Positions 39,442 to 49,189 are shown, counted from the stretch's first letter. The stretch is 64,000 nucleotides of DNA from an uncultured Pseudomonadales bacterium (GCA_943788875.1 CALSSA010000008.1:1-64000); one strand, 5' to 3'. Notes: generated by a model not told the origin, from the letters alone. A program made the numbers and translations.

Positions 39442-41238
39442 TTATTTAGCTCTTTTTGATTTACGTTTTGATTGATATACCACCCAGAAAGGCAGTATCA
39501 GTAATAACAACAGGATAAAAATTAATATACTGTCCCGATAGACATGGTGCAGTCCATTGAAAATAATCTGAATTTCATGCTTGTAACCATCAGGGATCGG
39601 CAGCACATTATTGTCAGCCACATACTGCTGATAGCGCCCCAGCATCCGCTGTAATTGCGCGGGGTTCTCAGCGCTGAGATCATGGGTCTCACCCGGATCG
39701 ATTTGAATATTAAATAGATGCCACTGGCTATCGCCCTGGGTGCCGCGATTAAACACAATTTTATAGTCGCCCATAAACAGCGCGCCGTGGCCCGCCAACT
39801 CGAAGCCCACGGCTTCCTCTGGGCCATAAACAGACCCTGCACTGCCTTCAACTAATGGCAACAGGCTGCGGCCAATCATTGGCTCTATCTTGCGTCCCCC
39901 ATACCATCCCTTGTTGCGCGCATGGGGATGCTGCGTCCCCGCAAGCGCCAAAATAGTAGGCGTAATATCCGTCACAAAGGTAGAGGCATTACTCAATTGA
40001 TTTTTGATGGCCACAGGCTCGCCAGCAATAATCATAGGTACCCTTAAGCCACCCTCACCAACATAGAATTTGTAATAGGCCAGAGGCGATGCCGCCGCGC
40101 TGCTAAAGCCCGGATTAATCGCATTAAAGCTGCCTTTTAATCCCAGTGTCTCATAGTCTGTGTTGTAGCCCTGACTGGCCAGCGCCCGACGATTGCTCCA
40201 AGAATTTTGCTGCGGCTCGCCCATCGCCTCAGCGCCATTGTCCGAGGAGAAAATAAACACCGTATTATCATATTGGCCAATGGCTTTTAGATGCTCAACC
40301 AGTCTGCCAATATGATGGTCCATGGCCTCAACCATGGCGCCATAAACAGCCATACGCTTGGCTTCATAGGCTTGACGCTCGGGACCTAACGCCTCCCAGT
40401 CAGCAGTGCTGGCCATCTGCACCATCGGCGTATCGGCGGGTACAACACCCAACTCAATGGCGCGGGCCCGGCGCTGCTCTCGCAGTGCTGTCCAGCCGTC
40501 GCTGTAAACACCCTCGTAGCGGTCAATAAATTCTTGAGGTGCCTGCACCGGAATATGCACAGCTTGAAAAGGCACATAGGCAAAAAACGGCTGGCCATCC
40601 GCCCTATTGCTATCAATAAATTCAATGGTTTTATCAATCAGAAAGCGCGACGAATAAAAGTCGTCTGGCAGCTGATACTCTTCGCCATCCGCATACCAGT
40701 TGGCTTTTTTATAGATGGGAAGATAGGGCTTTTGCTCCCAGTTATCAGCACCGGAATCTGCCAGCGCCACTGTGCGCTCAAAGCCCCGACTGCTGGGCAG
40801 TTTGTCCGGGGTCTGCCCCAGATGCCATTTACCCGATAGGTAGGTGTGATATCCGGCGTCCTGCAAAAGCGTTGCCACAGTCACCACATTGTGGCCCAGG
40901 ATGCCAGCGTAATGGCTTTGCGCTGCCTGCTCTGGCGGAATCATTTCGGGGATATTGGGCACCCCGGTTCTATGGCTATCCACCCCCGTTAATAACATCG
41001 CCCGAGAAGGCGCACAGTTGGCGCCAGTATGGTAGTTGGTAAAGCTAATACCCTGCTCTGCCAGTGCAGTTATGCTCGGGGTTTGAATCTCGCTGCCATA
41101 GGAAGCAAGATCGCTAAACCCCAGATCATCGGCCAAAATCAGCACAATATTCGGGCTCTGCTGCGCACTCAACAAAGACGAATGGCCCAATGCCAGCAGC
41201 ATAGAGCATGCTAGAAGCCAATTTTTCCCTTGCTGCAC
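39442..41238 (-). CDS. Arylsulfatase-family sulfatase, exported
   Basis: A 598-residue type I sulfatase. A Sec signal peptide covers residues 1-26, ILADDLGFSDL binds the metal, and NCAPSRAMLLTG holds the C-x-P-S-R motif with C75 as the expected formylglycine precursor. A second metal site is SSDNGAE. A C-terminal hydrophobic stretch (about 567-588) with a basic tail should anchor the protein in the membrane. It hydrolyses sulfate esters in the periplasm or at the cell surface. The start is a GTG at 41238, with GAGGA seven bases upstream. No sulfatase-maturing enzyme is seen in the window. Confidence 0.9.
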   Translation of the reverse strand: MQQGKNWLLACSMLLALGHSSLLSAQQSPNIVLILADDLGFSDLASYGSEIQTPSITALAEQGISFTNYHTGANCAPSRAMLLTGVDSHRTGVPNIPEMIPPEQAAQSHYAGILGHNVVTVATLLQDAGYHTYLSGKWHLGQTPDKLPSSRGFERTVALADSGADNWEQKPYLPIYKKANWYADGEEYQLPDDFYSSRFLIDKTIEFIDSNRADGQPFFAYVPFQAVHIPVQAPQEFIDRYEGVYSDGWTALREQRRARAIELGVVPADTPMVQMASTADWEALGPERQAYEAKRMAVYGAMVEAMDHHIGRLVEHLKAIGQYDNTVFIFSSDNGAEAMGEPQQNSWSNRRALASQGYNTDYETLGLKGSFNAINPGFSSAAASPLAYYKFYVGEGGLRVPMIIAGEPVAIKNQLSNASTFVTDITPTILALAGTQHPHARNKGWYGGRKIEPMIGRSLLPLVEGSAGSVYGPEEAVGFELAGHGALFMGDYKIVFNRGTQGDSQWHLFNIQIDPGETHDLSAENPAQLQRMLGRYQQYVADNNVLPIPDGYKHEIQIIFNGLHHVYRDSILIFILLLLLILPFWVVYQSKRKSKRAK

Positions 41239-41240
41239 TA

Positions 41241-41618
41241 TTAGTCCTCGTCAGCTAACCGAATCGAACCCAGATAGAGAATAATGCAGGCAATAATTTC
41301 CACGGCAATCATATCCACTGCCAGACTGGCGCCATGAAACATCCATGCCATGGTGCGCATAATGGCAGTCAGGCCGAGCAGAATAATCGGCGGGTAGTAC
41401 CAGGTGCGACGACCGGTGGTCAGTGCCAGCAAAATAAAGATCGCCAGGGATAAAAAGAACGCACCCAGATCACCGATCTGTGAGCTTAGCCCCAAACCTT
41501 CCATCAATGTCATACCAAATTCTGCGGCAACGCCTTCAGGTGCCACCAGCCAGCGAAGACCGATTGAGGCAAATACCAGAGCCAGCAAAGCAACTACAAG
41601 TTTCAGAATTTTGTTCAT
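41241..41618 (-). CDS. DUF4345-like small membrane protein
   Basis: A 125-residue protein with four hydrophobic spans (about 5-22, 44-68, 72-90 and 97-118). The wording RWLVAPEGVAAEFGM resembles DUF4345 membrane proteins. AGGAG upstream of the ATG is a good ribosome-binding site. It lies 2 bases before the sulfatase start and about 40 after the monooxygenase stop, so it belongs to the same operon; its role there is unknown. Confidence 0.7.
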   Translation of the reverse strand: MNKILKLVVALLALVFASIGLRWLVAPEGVAAEFGMTLMEGLGLSSQIGDLGAFFLSLAIFILLALTTGRRTWYYPPIILLGLTAIMRTMAWMFHGASLAVDMIAVEIIACIILYLGSIRLADED

Positions 41619-41655
41619 TATTATTCTCCTAATTTTTGGATTTTTATTTCAGGGT

Positions 41656-41946
41656 TTAAACCACATCTAACACTTGAATAACCGGCGCAGCCGCCACTAA
41701 TCCACCCATAGCCTTTTGTGCTTCAATAAAGTAATCAGTCTTGCCATGGGCATCAATATCCGCGGCACTGCGATACTGCTCCATCACCATATATTCCTGC
41801 GGATTCGACTTACTGCGGTGCAGCGCATAGAGCAGCGTTCCTTTCTCATTGGCCAACACCTTTTCTGTCAGACCCTTAAACAGAGTTTCAAATTCTTCGT
41901 TTTTACCTTCCTGAACGGTAATTTTTGCCAGTACTCCCAGTGCCAT
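41656..41946 (-). CDS. Antibiotic-biosynthesis-monooxygenase (ABM) domain protein
   Basis: A 96-residue, one-domain dimeric alpha-beta-barrel protein. LAKITVQEGKNEEFETLFKGL and LLYALHRSKSNPQEYMVMEQYRSAADIDAH are the usual ABM/quinol-monooxygenase-like strands and helices. Family members oxidise quinols or act as ligand-binding domains, so the function is uncertain. GGAGGCCATTATG gives a strong Shine-Dalgarno. It follows the carboxyltransferase gene after 18 bases. Confidence 0.82.
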   Translation of the reverse strand: MALGVLAKITVQEGKNEEFETLFKGLTEKVLANEKGTLLYALHRSKSNPQEYMVMEQYRSAADIDAHGKTDYFIEAQKAMGGLVAAAPVIQVLDVV

Positions 41947-41964
41947 AATGGCCTCCTATTGTTA

Positions 41965-43488
41965 TTAATTTAATCCCATACTATTGATAATAACGGCTCT
42001 GGTATCCATGGGATTTATCACCCCATCAATCTCCAAAAAAGCAGCTGCTTCTGCTGCTTTACCGCCCTCATACATCTTGGCCACCAGTTGGTTAAACAGC
42101 TCTTCTCGCGCCTCGCCCTCAAGTTCTTCCAACTCTTTTTTAAAGCCCAGCTTGACCGCGCCCTCAAGACCCATGCCACCAAATTCACCCATAGGCCAGG
42201 CGGCACTGTAAACCGGTTTTACAAAGGAGCTACCGGCCATAGCCATGGCGCCCAAACCATAGGCCTTGCGCAGAAAAATACACACCAGCGGCGACTTAAG
42301 ATTGGCGCCCGCAGTAAACAGCTCGGCCATCTTGCGCGCTGCGCCCTCTTCTTCACTATCTGGCCCGACCATAAAACCCGGGGTATCACACAGACTCACC
42401 ACCGGCAGAGAAAAGTTGCTGCACAGGGTTAAAAACCGGGCCGCTTTTGCCGCAGATAGGGCATCCACAGCCCCACCCAGTACCTTGTTGTCATTGGCGA
42501 TTAAGCCGCAGGGGTGGCCTTCAATACGCACAAAACCAGTGATAATGGTTTTGCCATAGTTCGGCTGCAATTCCAAAAAGCTATCGCTGTCGGCCAGCAC
42601 AGAAATCAGCTTTCTAATATCGTAGGTATAGCGCCTGTCCTCAGGCATTATGCTCTGCAGCTGAGCTTGGTCTGCGGCTGTCCAGTCTTTGAGCGGCCCC
42701 TGAAAATATCCCAATACCTGCTGCGCTAATGCCGTTGCTTGCATCTCATCTGCAGCCAAAATATCAATCACGCCGTTCTTGGTATTTACCTCTGAGGGAC
42801 CAATTTCCTCTGCTGCAAAAGTGCCCAGACCGCCCCCTTCAATCATGGCCGGACCGGCCATGCCGATAAACGACGACTGGGTGGCGATACAGATATCAGC
42901 ACCCCCATACAGCGCGGCATTACCGGCAAAGCAGTAGCCATTGTTGACAGCAATTCGGGGAACCACCCCCGCCAGCTGACTCCACACCAGCCAGGTGGTG
43001 ATATTAAGACCTGCAATCTGGGTGGTTACATCTGTATCTCCGGGCCGGCCACCGCCGCCCTCGGTGTACATCACCACCGGCAGCGATCGCTCGGTCGCTA
43101 CCTCTAACATACGATCTATCTTGGCATGGTGAAAAAACCCTTGGGTACCGGCCAGGCTCATATAATCATTAACAATCACCACCGCCTGACATTGGTCAGG
43201 TCCAAACAGATCAGTGTTAATTCTGGCCAAACCAGTAATCACGCCATCGGCAGCGGTTTTAGATTTTAGCTCTTCGGCACTGCGACGATTGCGCTGGGCA
43301 GCGACGGCAAATTGCCCGTACTCGACAAAGCTGCCCGCATCCACCAGATGATCAAGATTCTCCCGAGCCGTGCGATAGCCTTTGGCATAGCGTTTTTCGA
43401 CAGCCGCAGTGCGATTGCCATCCAGCGATTCTTCAACCCTTTCCATAAAGGGGCCAATGCTGTGATGATCCGATTGTTTTGAAGCCAT
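41965..43488 (-). CDS. Acyl-CoA carboxylase carboxyltransferase-type protein
   Basis: A 507-residue carboxyltransferase of the PccB/MccB (AccD/AccA-fused) class. N-terminal ERVEESLDGNRTAAVEKRYAKG and YGQFAVAAQRNRRS, GPDQCQAVVIVNDYMSLAG, and the C-terminal halves with ALSAAKAARFLTLCSNFSLPVVSLCDTPGF and KAYGLGAMAMAGSSF are family landmarks. The usual partners, a biotin carboxylase and a biotin-carrier protein, are not seen in the window, so it must pair with subunits encoded elsewhere or act differently. It lies between the double-DsbA gene (20-base gap) and the ABM gene. Confidence 0.88.
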   Translation of the reverse strand: MASKQSDHHSIGPFMERVEESLDGNRTAAVEKRYAKGYRTARENLDHLVDAGSFVEYGQFAVAAQRNRRSAEELKSKTAADGVITGLARINTDLFGPDQCQAVVIVNDYMSLAGTQGFFHHAKIDRMLEVATERSLPVVMYTEGGGGRPGDTDVTTQIAGLNITTWLVWSQLAGVVPRIAVNNGYCFAGNAALYGGADICIATQSSFIGMAGPAMIEGGGLGTFAAEEIGPSEVNTKNGVIDILAADEMQATALAQQVLGYFQGPLKDWTAADQAQLQSIMPEDRRYTYDIRKLISVLADSDSFLELQPNYGKTIITGFVRIEGHPCGLIANDNKVLGGAVDALSAAKAARFLTLCSNFSLPVVSLCDTPGFMVGPDSEEEGAARKMAELFTAGANLKSPLVCIFLRKAYGLGAMAMAGSSFVKPVYSAAWPMGEFGGMGLEGAVKLGFKKELEELEGEAREELFNQLVAKMYEGGKAAEAAAFLEIDGVINPMDTRAVIINSMGLN

Positions 43489-43508
43489 AAAAAAACCTTA
43501 TTGATACT

Positions 43509-44894
43509 CTATGCAAGCGCCAACTGACGCTCAATTTCACGGGCCACCAACCATAGCCTGTCCTGTCCCCAAAGTGCCAGTACCGACTCACCTCGCTTAT
43601 TTAACAACCGAAAACTAGGCACGCCCCAGAGACCAGCCTCGTACATTGCCAGTCGATTACTTTCCAGCAGCGCCTGCCAACCAGTCTGGCCCACTAGGGT
43701 TTTAGCCACAGACCAATCCAACCCGGCGTTCTCAACCACCTGCTTAAGGCCACGGGCATTATTGGTATTAATACCCTCGGCAAATGCCGCACTTAAAAAG
43801 CTGGAAACCAACTGATTGCCACGGCCCTGTTCACAGGCCCAGGGGTAAAGGGAATAACAGTTTCGCGCTGGCTCGCCAATGGGATCGCGAAAACAACCAA
43901 AGGGCACCCCGGCACTGCGTGCCTCCCGGGCGGCATCGGTAAAGATATACATGCCTTTTTCTCTGGTGGCGGGTACACCGCGCATCACCATGGGCAATAC
44001 CGGCCGCACCACTAGGTTAACCCCAGTCGTCTCTGCCAGCTTAACGGTTTGGTCAAAGACCACAGCGGTATAGGGGCTACGCAACGAAGGATATATTTCT
44101 AAGGTAAGACTGCCATTGTCTTTGCGATTGCCAGCCTCAACCTCAATGCGCGGCATCAATAATGGCGTATCTGCGCTAGTGTCAGCACCCAAGTCGGCTA
44201 AACGGGCCTCTAAATAGTGCAGGCGATCCACGCCCCAGTACCATTCCCCCGCGTAATAAAACATCGCGCCTGAATAGTGCTTTAACTCGGCCCGCCGCGC
44301 GTTACCAAGGGCAAGACAGTCTTGCCGTTGTTGGGCTGATACACAGCCATGCTGCTCTGCCAGGGTATTTAGGGCGACCTGATCACCGGACCAGAGCGCG
44401 GCGCCAACGGCTGTCGCCAGGGCAGCAAAGTCTGCGCTTGCCTGGGCCTGCAAAATAGGCGCCGTTAAAATCGATTCAGCAAGCTCAATGGCCTTCCGAT
44501 CGGGTAGCACATTGGCGCCGGGCGCCTCAAGACCATAATGGGGAGCAATAAACGACGCATCGTATTGGGAGAGTTTAATCAGCAGTTCAGGCTCAACGCT
44601 GTTATCACCAGAAGGCCCGGCAACCAGATGGCAACGCAGCTCAATATCATAACGCTCAGTGAGCGCAATAAGTGCCTGAGCCGCCAAGTGGCTATAGCCA
44701 TCTTCCACCTGGTGAAAGTACTCAACCACATGGGGGACACCACTAGCCTGCCGACGCCTTTCCATTTTTTGACGTTTGGCTATCAGCCGCTCGGGGCTGA
44801 TGACTTTGCTCATCACCCGGGAAGATATCCAGCGAAAAGGGGCACTGGGGTCCATGGTAGCGGCACCACCCTGCTCCTTAAATTGCTCAGCCAT
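43509..44894 (-). CDS. Tandem DsbA/HCCA-isomerase-type protein
   Basis: A 461-residue protein with two thioredoxin-fold DsbA/2-hydroxychromene-2-carboxylate-isomerase domains. The first (about 30-240) starts PHVVEYFHQVEDGYSHLAAQAL. The second (about 245-455) begins TLEIYPSLRSPYTAVVFDQ and ends with the cis-proline loop GVPSF. No CxxC is present in either domain, so thiol oxidase activity is unlikely; glutathione-dependent isomerase or transferase activity is the better guess. ATG 44894 has AGGGG eight bases upstream; a TTG at 44900 is also possible. It leads the operon that ends with the long GST. Confidence 0.8.
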   Translation of the reverse strand: MAEQFKEQGGAATMDPSAPFRWISSRVMSKVISPERLIAKRQKMERRRQASGVPHVVEYFHQVEDGYSHLAAQALIALTERYDIELRCHLVAGPSGDNSVEPELLIKLSQYDASFIAPHYGLEAPGANVLPDRKAIELAESILTAPILQAQASADFAALATAVGAALWSGDQVALNTLAEQHGCVSAQQRQDCLALGNARRAELKHYSGAMFYYAGEWYWGVDRLHYLEARLADLGADTSADTPLLMPRIEVEAGNRKDNGSLTLEIYPSLRSPYTAVVFDQTVKLAETTGVNLVVRPVLPMVMRGVPATREKGMYIFTDAAREARSAGVPFGCFRDPIGEPARNCYSLYPWACEQGRGNQLVSSFLSAAFAEGINTNNARGLKQVVENAGLDWSVAKTLVGQTGWQALLESNRLAMYEAGLWGVPSFRLLNKRGESVLALWGQDRLWLVAREIERQLALA

Positions 44895-45038
44895 CGCCAA
44901 CCCCTGTGTTTATTTTTATTGTTATTGCAACGGCCAGTAAGGTATCAGCTTATGGTTAGAAAATAAACTGGCATAGATAGTGTTAATTATTTAAGCTAGG
45001 AATATTGACTATAACGATAGAACAATGAGGCAGTGACA

Positions 45039-45509
45039 ATGACATTAATCGAGAAGCTCTTGCCCCCACAGGCCAACAATAATTACCAAGGCAGTGTGAT
45101 TGCCCAGTATGGGTTTTATCTGCTGCTGGCCATGTATACCTTTCGCAGTTTTGTCCACTTTGCCGCCGACGATGGCGGTATCAACAGTATTGCCTCGATT
45201 ATTGTCTTCCCCTTTTTAGACGGCGCTCCGAATCCCAATAATGTGATCTATCTATTTGCCTCGCTGTGGGGCTCAGCTCAGGTAGTGACGCTATTTATTT
45301 TTTATATCTGTATGTGGCGCTACCGCAATTTGCTGCCGCTACTGTGGCTCACGGTGGTGCTTGAAGTGCCCATGCGCATGATCTCTGGCACCTTGCACCC
45401 ATTAGATAGCACCTTCTACGAACATGTGCCGCCAGGGGCGACCAGTAATCTGCCGCTATTAGCTGTCGCCATTGTTATGATGGTGCTGTCCCTCCGGCAT
45501 AAATCCTAA
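45039..45509 (+). CDS. Hypothetical four-span membrane protein
   Basis: A 156-residue protein with hydrophobic spans near residues 22-40, 70-95, 100-120 and 132-150. I do not recognise the family. TGAGG eight bases before the ATG at 45039 supports this start over a GTG at 45033. It is transcribed divergently from the tandem-DsbA operon and converges on the second GST gene. Confidence 0.75.
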   Translation: MTLIEKLLPPQANNNYQGSVIAQYGFYLLLAMYTFRSFVHFAADDGGINSIASIIVFPFLDGAPNPNNVIYLFASLWGSAQVVTLFIFYICMWRYRNLLPLLWLTVVLEVPMRMISGTLHPLDSTFYEHVPPGATSNLPLLAVAIVMMVLSLRHKS

Positions 45510-45520
45510 TAAATAGACGC

Positions 45521-46558
45521 CTAAAAGAGTATCTTCTCGCAGCCTGTGCCTGCCAGCAATCCATCGACTCGAGTGCGATCCGCTTCGCTAAGTGCCTGAT
45601 ACTCGGCATTAATCCACTGCAAGCACTTGCCCTGATAATTAAAGGTTTGTTGAGTCCAGCGACTGCCATCAATGTCAGCCTCCCAGGTTTTCTCACCGGC
45701 TTGCATCGCCTGTGCATTGGCAAGCAGTGCGGGGGCATAGACATGACCCACCTCATTCAGAATCGCTTTTAATGTATCGGGCGCAGTCTCGGCTGTACTC
45801 CAGTCAGATGCCTGAGGGTCAACACCGTTTTGATCTTCCATCAGGCCGGTATAGGCCACAGCGCGGGGCGACAGACTATGGGCAATAGCTCTGGGCGTGG
45901 GGTCAAAGCCCACCAGCTGGCTTAGCTGGCCATAAAAAGCAAAGTCAGAGGCACCCGGGCGGTTGCCCATCAGATAAGGCTGCTGAGTTAAATGGGCTTC
46001 CATGGCAATAAGCAAACGTTTATAGCTGGCATCAATCACCGGCGCTGTCACATCGCTGGACCCCACTACATGCAATCGGCCCACCTGACGCTCAGTGATA
46101 TAAGGCTTGAACTGGTTAAAGGTGTCAGTCGGCAGGTTAATCTTCTGAAACAATGGCAACAACGTGCCTGCATTGTCTGCATCTGCCTCAAAATGCCAGC
46201 GGTAATGGAACATATATTTGGTGCCCCATTCATCGGCGAAGTCTTCCAGCAGATAGTCAATAAAGGCCATGGCGGGGTCAGCGGGAATCACCGAGCGCCC
46301 TTTATGCTCAGCCTCCAAGCGACGAATAATTGGCGTCGAATCACAGACCGCTCGCAACTCTCCTGCCTCATCGGGCAATACATAGGTTGGCAACAGGGCC
46401 ACCTTGGGCTTGGTAACCCCCATCTCTGCCAGTATCCCAGCCGGATCACCCCAGACAATGCGGTAGTCAATATGGCGGTAGCGCATAAGTGCGATCATTT
46501 TTCTGGTGTAGGGTGATGGCGGCGCGCCAATCAAGGTAATCGGGTTGCTCTGAGACAT
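45521..46558 (-). CDS. Glutathione S-transferase-family protein, long form
   Basis: A 345-residue GST-like protein. The thioredoxin-like half (1-80) has ITLIGAPPSPYTRKMIALMRY and AVCDSTPIIRRLEAEH; the helical half is extended as in the paralog at 38321-39439, and SDFAFYGQLSQLVGFDPTP is a typical GST C-terminal helix. SPYTRK supplies the serine/tyrosine candidates for thiol activation. The open frame runs to 46618, but AGAGGA six bases before ATG 46558 marks the start. It is divergent from the MBL-fold gene. Confidence 0.82.
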   Translation of the reverse strand: MSQSNPITLIGAPPSPYTRKMIALMRYRHIDYRIVWGDPAGILAEMGVTKPKVALLPTYVLPDEAGELRAVCDSTPIIRRLEAEHKGRSVIPADPAMAFIDYLLEDFADEWGTKYMFHYRWHFEADADNAGTLLPLFQKINLPTDTFNQFKPYITERQVGRLHVVGSSDVTAPVIDASYKRLLIAMEAHLTQQPYLMGNRPGASDFAFYGQLSQLVGFDPTPRAIAHSLSPRAVAYTGLMEDQNGVDPQASDWSTAETAPDTLKAILNEVGHVYAPALLANAQAMQAGEKTWEADIDGSRWTQQTFNYQGKCLQWINAEYQALSEADRTRVDGLLAGTGCEKILF

Positions 46559-46690
46559 GCTGGGTCCTCTGGTTTTAAGCGGGTATTTTTTGATACATTG
46601 TTTTATTATTTGCGGCAATAATTATATTGACACAGCAAATGCCAACATGTCACTCTTTAAAATTAAATGCCCAATGTAGCAGAGGGAAAT

Positions 46691-47761
46691 ATGAAAAAAA
46701 TCACGGTTATCTGCCTGTTGGCACTTGCTCTAAGCGCAGGTATTTACAGCAAGCGCGGTGATATCGCCCTGCAAATTCTTCCTAGAGGCGCAGAGGTCAT
46801 ATTTTCCAGTGACAAGATCGAAGCACTGGGTGATGGCTTGCATATCGCCCTATGCGGCGCTGGTGGCCCCATGCCAGCCGCCAATCGCTCCGGTCCCTGT
46901 GTTGCTATTGTTGCCGCGGGCAAACTGTTTCTGGTCGATGCAGGCACCAATGGTTTGCGCAACTTGGGCCGTATGGGCTATCAGATAGGCACTATCAGCG
47001 GCGTATTTTTGACGCATTTCCACTCCGACCATATCGATGGTCTTGGCGAAGTCGGCACCATTCGCTGGGCGGCGGGCAACCACAGCGCACCACTTAATAT
47101 TTACGGCCCCGAGGGTGTTGCCAATGTCGTCGACGGCTTTAATCTGGCCTATGGGCAGGATGTGGTTTATCGCAATGATCATCATGGCGATAAGGTCACA
47201 CCATTAAGCGGTGCAGGTATGACCGCCGTCAGTGCACCACTTCCAGCAGAGGGCGAGCTTATTACCGTCTACGACCAAGACGGCTTGCTGGTAGAAATGT
47301 TGGCCGTGGACCATTTTCCCGTTACCCCAGCGGTAGCCTACCGCTTCAGTTACAAGGGCCGCACCGCGCTGATCTCTGGCGACACCAACAAATCAGCCAA
47401 TCTAGAGAAATTTGCCACGGGCATAGATCTGCTGGTGCATGAGGCGCTAAATCCGGCAATGCTCAACGTCATGAATCAAGCCGCCACTGCCGTGGGTCTG
47501 CCCAATACAGCCAAAGTCTTTCACGATGTGCTCGACTACCATGCCTCCCCCACCGAGGCCGCTGAAACCGCGCGAGATGCCGGGGTGGGCCACCTACTCT
47601 ACTACCATGTGGTACCGCCGTTGGTGCTGCCCGGTAGCGAGGCGCTCTGGCTAGAGGGAGTTGATGAACGGTTTAGCGACTACACCTTGGGAGAAGACGG
47701 CACCAGCGTCATGCTGCCCGCGAATTCTACAGATATTTTGGTCACCAATGATGGCCTGTAA
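46691..47761 (+). CDS. MBL-fold metallo-hydrolase
   Basis: A 356-residue metallo-beta-lactamase-fold protein. The metal motif is TH-FHSDHIDG (LTHFHSDHIDG, about 101-111), later histidines occur in VDHFPVTPAVAY, ISGDTNKS and VHEALNPAML, and the C-terminal HVVPPLVL region supplies another ligand. The first 20 residues are hydrophobic after two lysines and act as a signal peptide or anchor, so it works in the periplasm. The fold covers arylsulfatases, lactonases and RNases Z; the long loop fits neither RNase Z nor a true lactamase. AGAGGG precedes ATG 46691. Confidence 0.83.
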   Translation: MKKITVICLLALALSAGIYSKRGDIALQILPRGAEVIFSSDKIEALGDGLHIALCGAGGPMPAANRSGPCVAIVAAGKLFLVDAGTNGLRNLGRMGYQIGTISGVFLTHFHSDHIDGLGEVGTIRWAAGNHSAPLNIYGPEGVANVVDGFNLAYGQDVVYRNDHHGDKVTPLSGAGMTAVSAPLPAEGELITVYDQDGLLVEMLAVDHFPVTPAVAYRFSYKGRTALISGDTNKSANLEKFATGIDLLVHEALNPAMLNVMNQAATAVGLPNTAKVFHDVLDYHASPTEAAETARDAGVGHLLYYHVVPPLVLPGSEALWLEGVDERFSDYTLGEDGTSVMLPANSTDILVTNDGL

Positions 47762-47848
47762 GCAAGGGGCAACAGCCCCAAGCCAAGTGCAACCTCAGCG
47801 GAAATATGACAAAATCGCTCCCTTATTCACTCACAGAAGCCAAGCTCT

Positions 47849-48442
47849 ATGTCAGACAGCGTAAGCACAACCGCAAAAGTCGATGGCCGCCGCCTGCGCA
47901 GCGACCGCAGCCGCCGAGTTATCGTTGAGGCCATGCTGCAACTGATTGATGGTGGCAATCTAGTGCCCACTGCTCAGCAGGTGGCCGACCATGCAAAAGT
48001 GGGCATCCGCTCAGTGTTTCGTCACTTTGAAGATATGGAAGCTATTTTTGCCACAGCCGACGAACTATGGCGCAATGACTTTGTTGATAAAACCGGTGAT
48101 GTTGATTCCAAACTCCCCCTAGAGCAGCGCATCGCTGAAGTGGTGGCCAAATTGGCTCGGCTCTATGAGAGCAACAGCAATATTTTAAAATCGACCGCCA
48201 CCAGACGCTGGCGATCTGCCTTTCTAAAACAAAACTATGCCATGTATCAGGCCAGAATTCGCAAGGATATCCAAAAGGCTCTGCCGGAACTTGCACAGCT
48301 TTCACCACCACGCCAAGAAGCCATTTTTGCCACGCTGTCTTTTGAGTGCTGGGATCGCCTGCGAGACCATCAGTCAAATAGTGCCGACGACAGTATTGCG
48401 GCGCTAACCGATATGCTGGAAATACTGTTCGCCGCTGCTTAA
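47849..48442 (+). CDS. TetR-family transcriptional regulator
   Basis: A 197-residue TetR-type repressor. The helix-turn-helix occupies about residues 20-65 (RRVIVEAMLQLIDGGNLVPTAQQVADHAKVGIRSVFRHFEDME). The C-terminal ligand domain is helical. It sits directly between the MBL-fold and DsbA/HCCA-type genes on the same strand, so it probably controls these or the neighbouring PQQ dehydrogenase; no operator was identified. Confidence 0.88.
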   Translation: MSDSVSTTAKVDGRRLRSDRSRRVIVEAMLQLIDGGNLVPTAQQVADHAKVGIRSVFRHFEDMEAIFATADELWRNDFVDKTGDVDSKLPLEQRIAEVVAKLARLYESNSNILKSTATRRWRSAFLKQNYAMYQARIRKDIQKALPELAQLSPPRQEAIFATLSFECWDRLRDHQSNSADDSIAALTDMLEILFAAA

Positions 48443-48561
48443 ATAGCCCCTAAAGCCGAACTCATGGGTCATGGTTTTCGATTTACACCCAAACTCCCCG
48501 AGAGCTACTCTTGACGTCAGGCTCAGCGTTATCTGTGCGCAGGTCAAACCGAGGAAGCAGC

Positions 48562-49149
48562 ATGTCTAAAACCATCGACTTTTATTTTGATTTCGGCAGC
48601 CCCACCGCCTATCTCGCCTATAAACGTCTGCAGCAATTAAAAGCAGAGTATGGCTGCACCATCGATTACAAGCCAGTTCTGCTGGGGGGATTATTTAAAG
48701 CCTCAGGCAATATGTCACCGGTAACCGTGCCCGCCAAAGGCAAGTATATGATGAAGTACGACCTGCCCCGCTTTGCCAAGCTGTATCAGGTGCCACTGGG
48801 TGGCAACTCTCACTTTCCTATCAACACTCTAAACCTAATGCGCGGCGCCGTAGCAGCTATCGACCAAGACTACTTCGACACCTATGTGGACGCGGTCTTC
48901 AACGCAATTTGGGTCAATGGCGAAAATCTGGGTGACCTAGAGGTGGTAACCACAGTCCTCAGCGACGCCGGCCTAAATGGCCAGCAAATAATTGCCGGCA
49001 CCCAGGACCCAGAGGTTAAAGCCAGATTAATCAGCAATACCGAAGCCGCTGTGGCCAGAGGCTGTTTTGGCGCGCCCACCATGTTTGTCGATGGTGATAT
49101 GTTTTTCGGGCAAGACCGTATGCAATTTATAGAAATGGCCCTACAATAA
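48562..49149 (+). CDS. DsbA-family/HCCA-isomerase-type protein
   Basis: A 195-residue kappa-GST/HCCA-isomerase-fold protein. The N-terminus IDFYFDFGSPTAYLAYKRL matches 2-hydroxychromene-2-carboxylate isomerases, where a serine (S11 here) interacts with glutathione, and the cis-proline loop is GAPTMFVDGDMFFGQDR. HCCA isomerases act in naphthalene catabolism, but the same fold occurs widely with other substrates. ATG 48562 follows GAGGAAGC. The PQQ dehydrogenase starts 40 bases after its stop. Confidence 0.88.
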   Translation: MSKTIDFYFDFGSPTAYLAYKRLQQLKAEYGCTIDYKPVLLGGLFKASGNMSPVTVPAKGKYMMKYDLPRFAKLYQVPLGGNSHFPINTLNLMRGAVAAIDQDYFDTYVDAVFNAIWVNGENLGDLEVVTTVLSDAGLNGQQIIAGTQDPEVKARLISNTEAAVARGCFGAPTMFVDGDMFFGQDRMQFIEMALQ

Positions 49150-49189
49150 TCAAAAAACAAGACTCAAAAAAAGAGCAATGGAGAATCCT

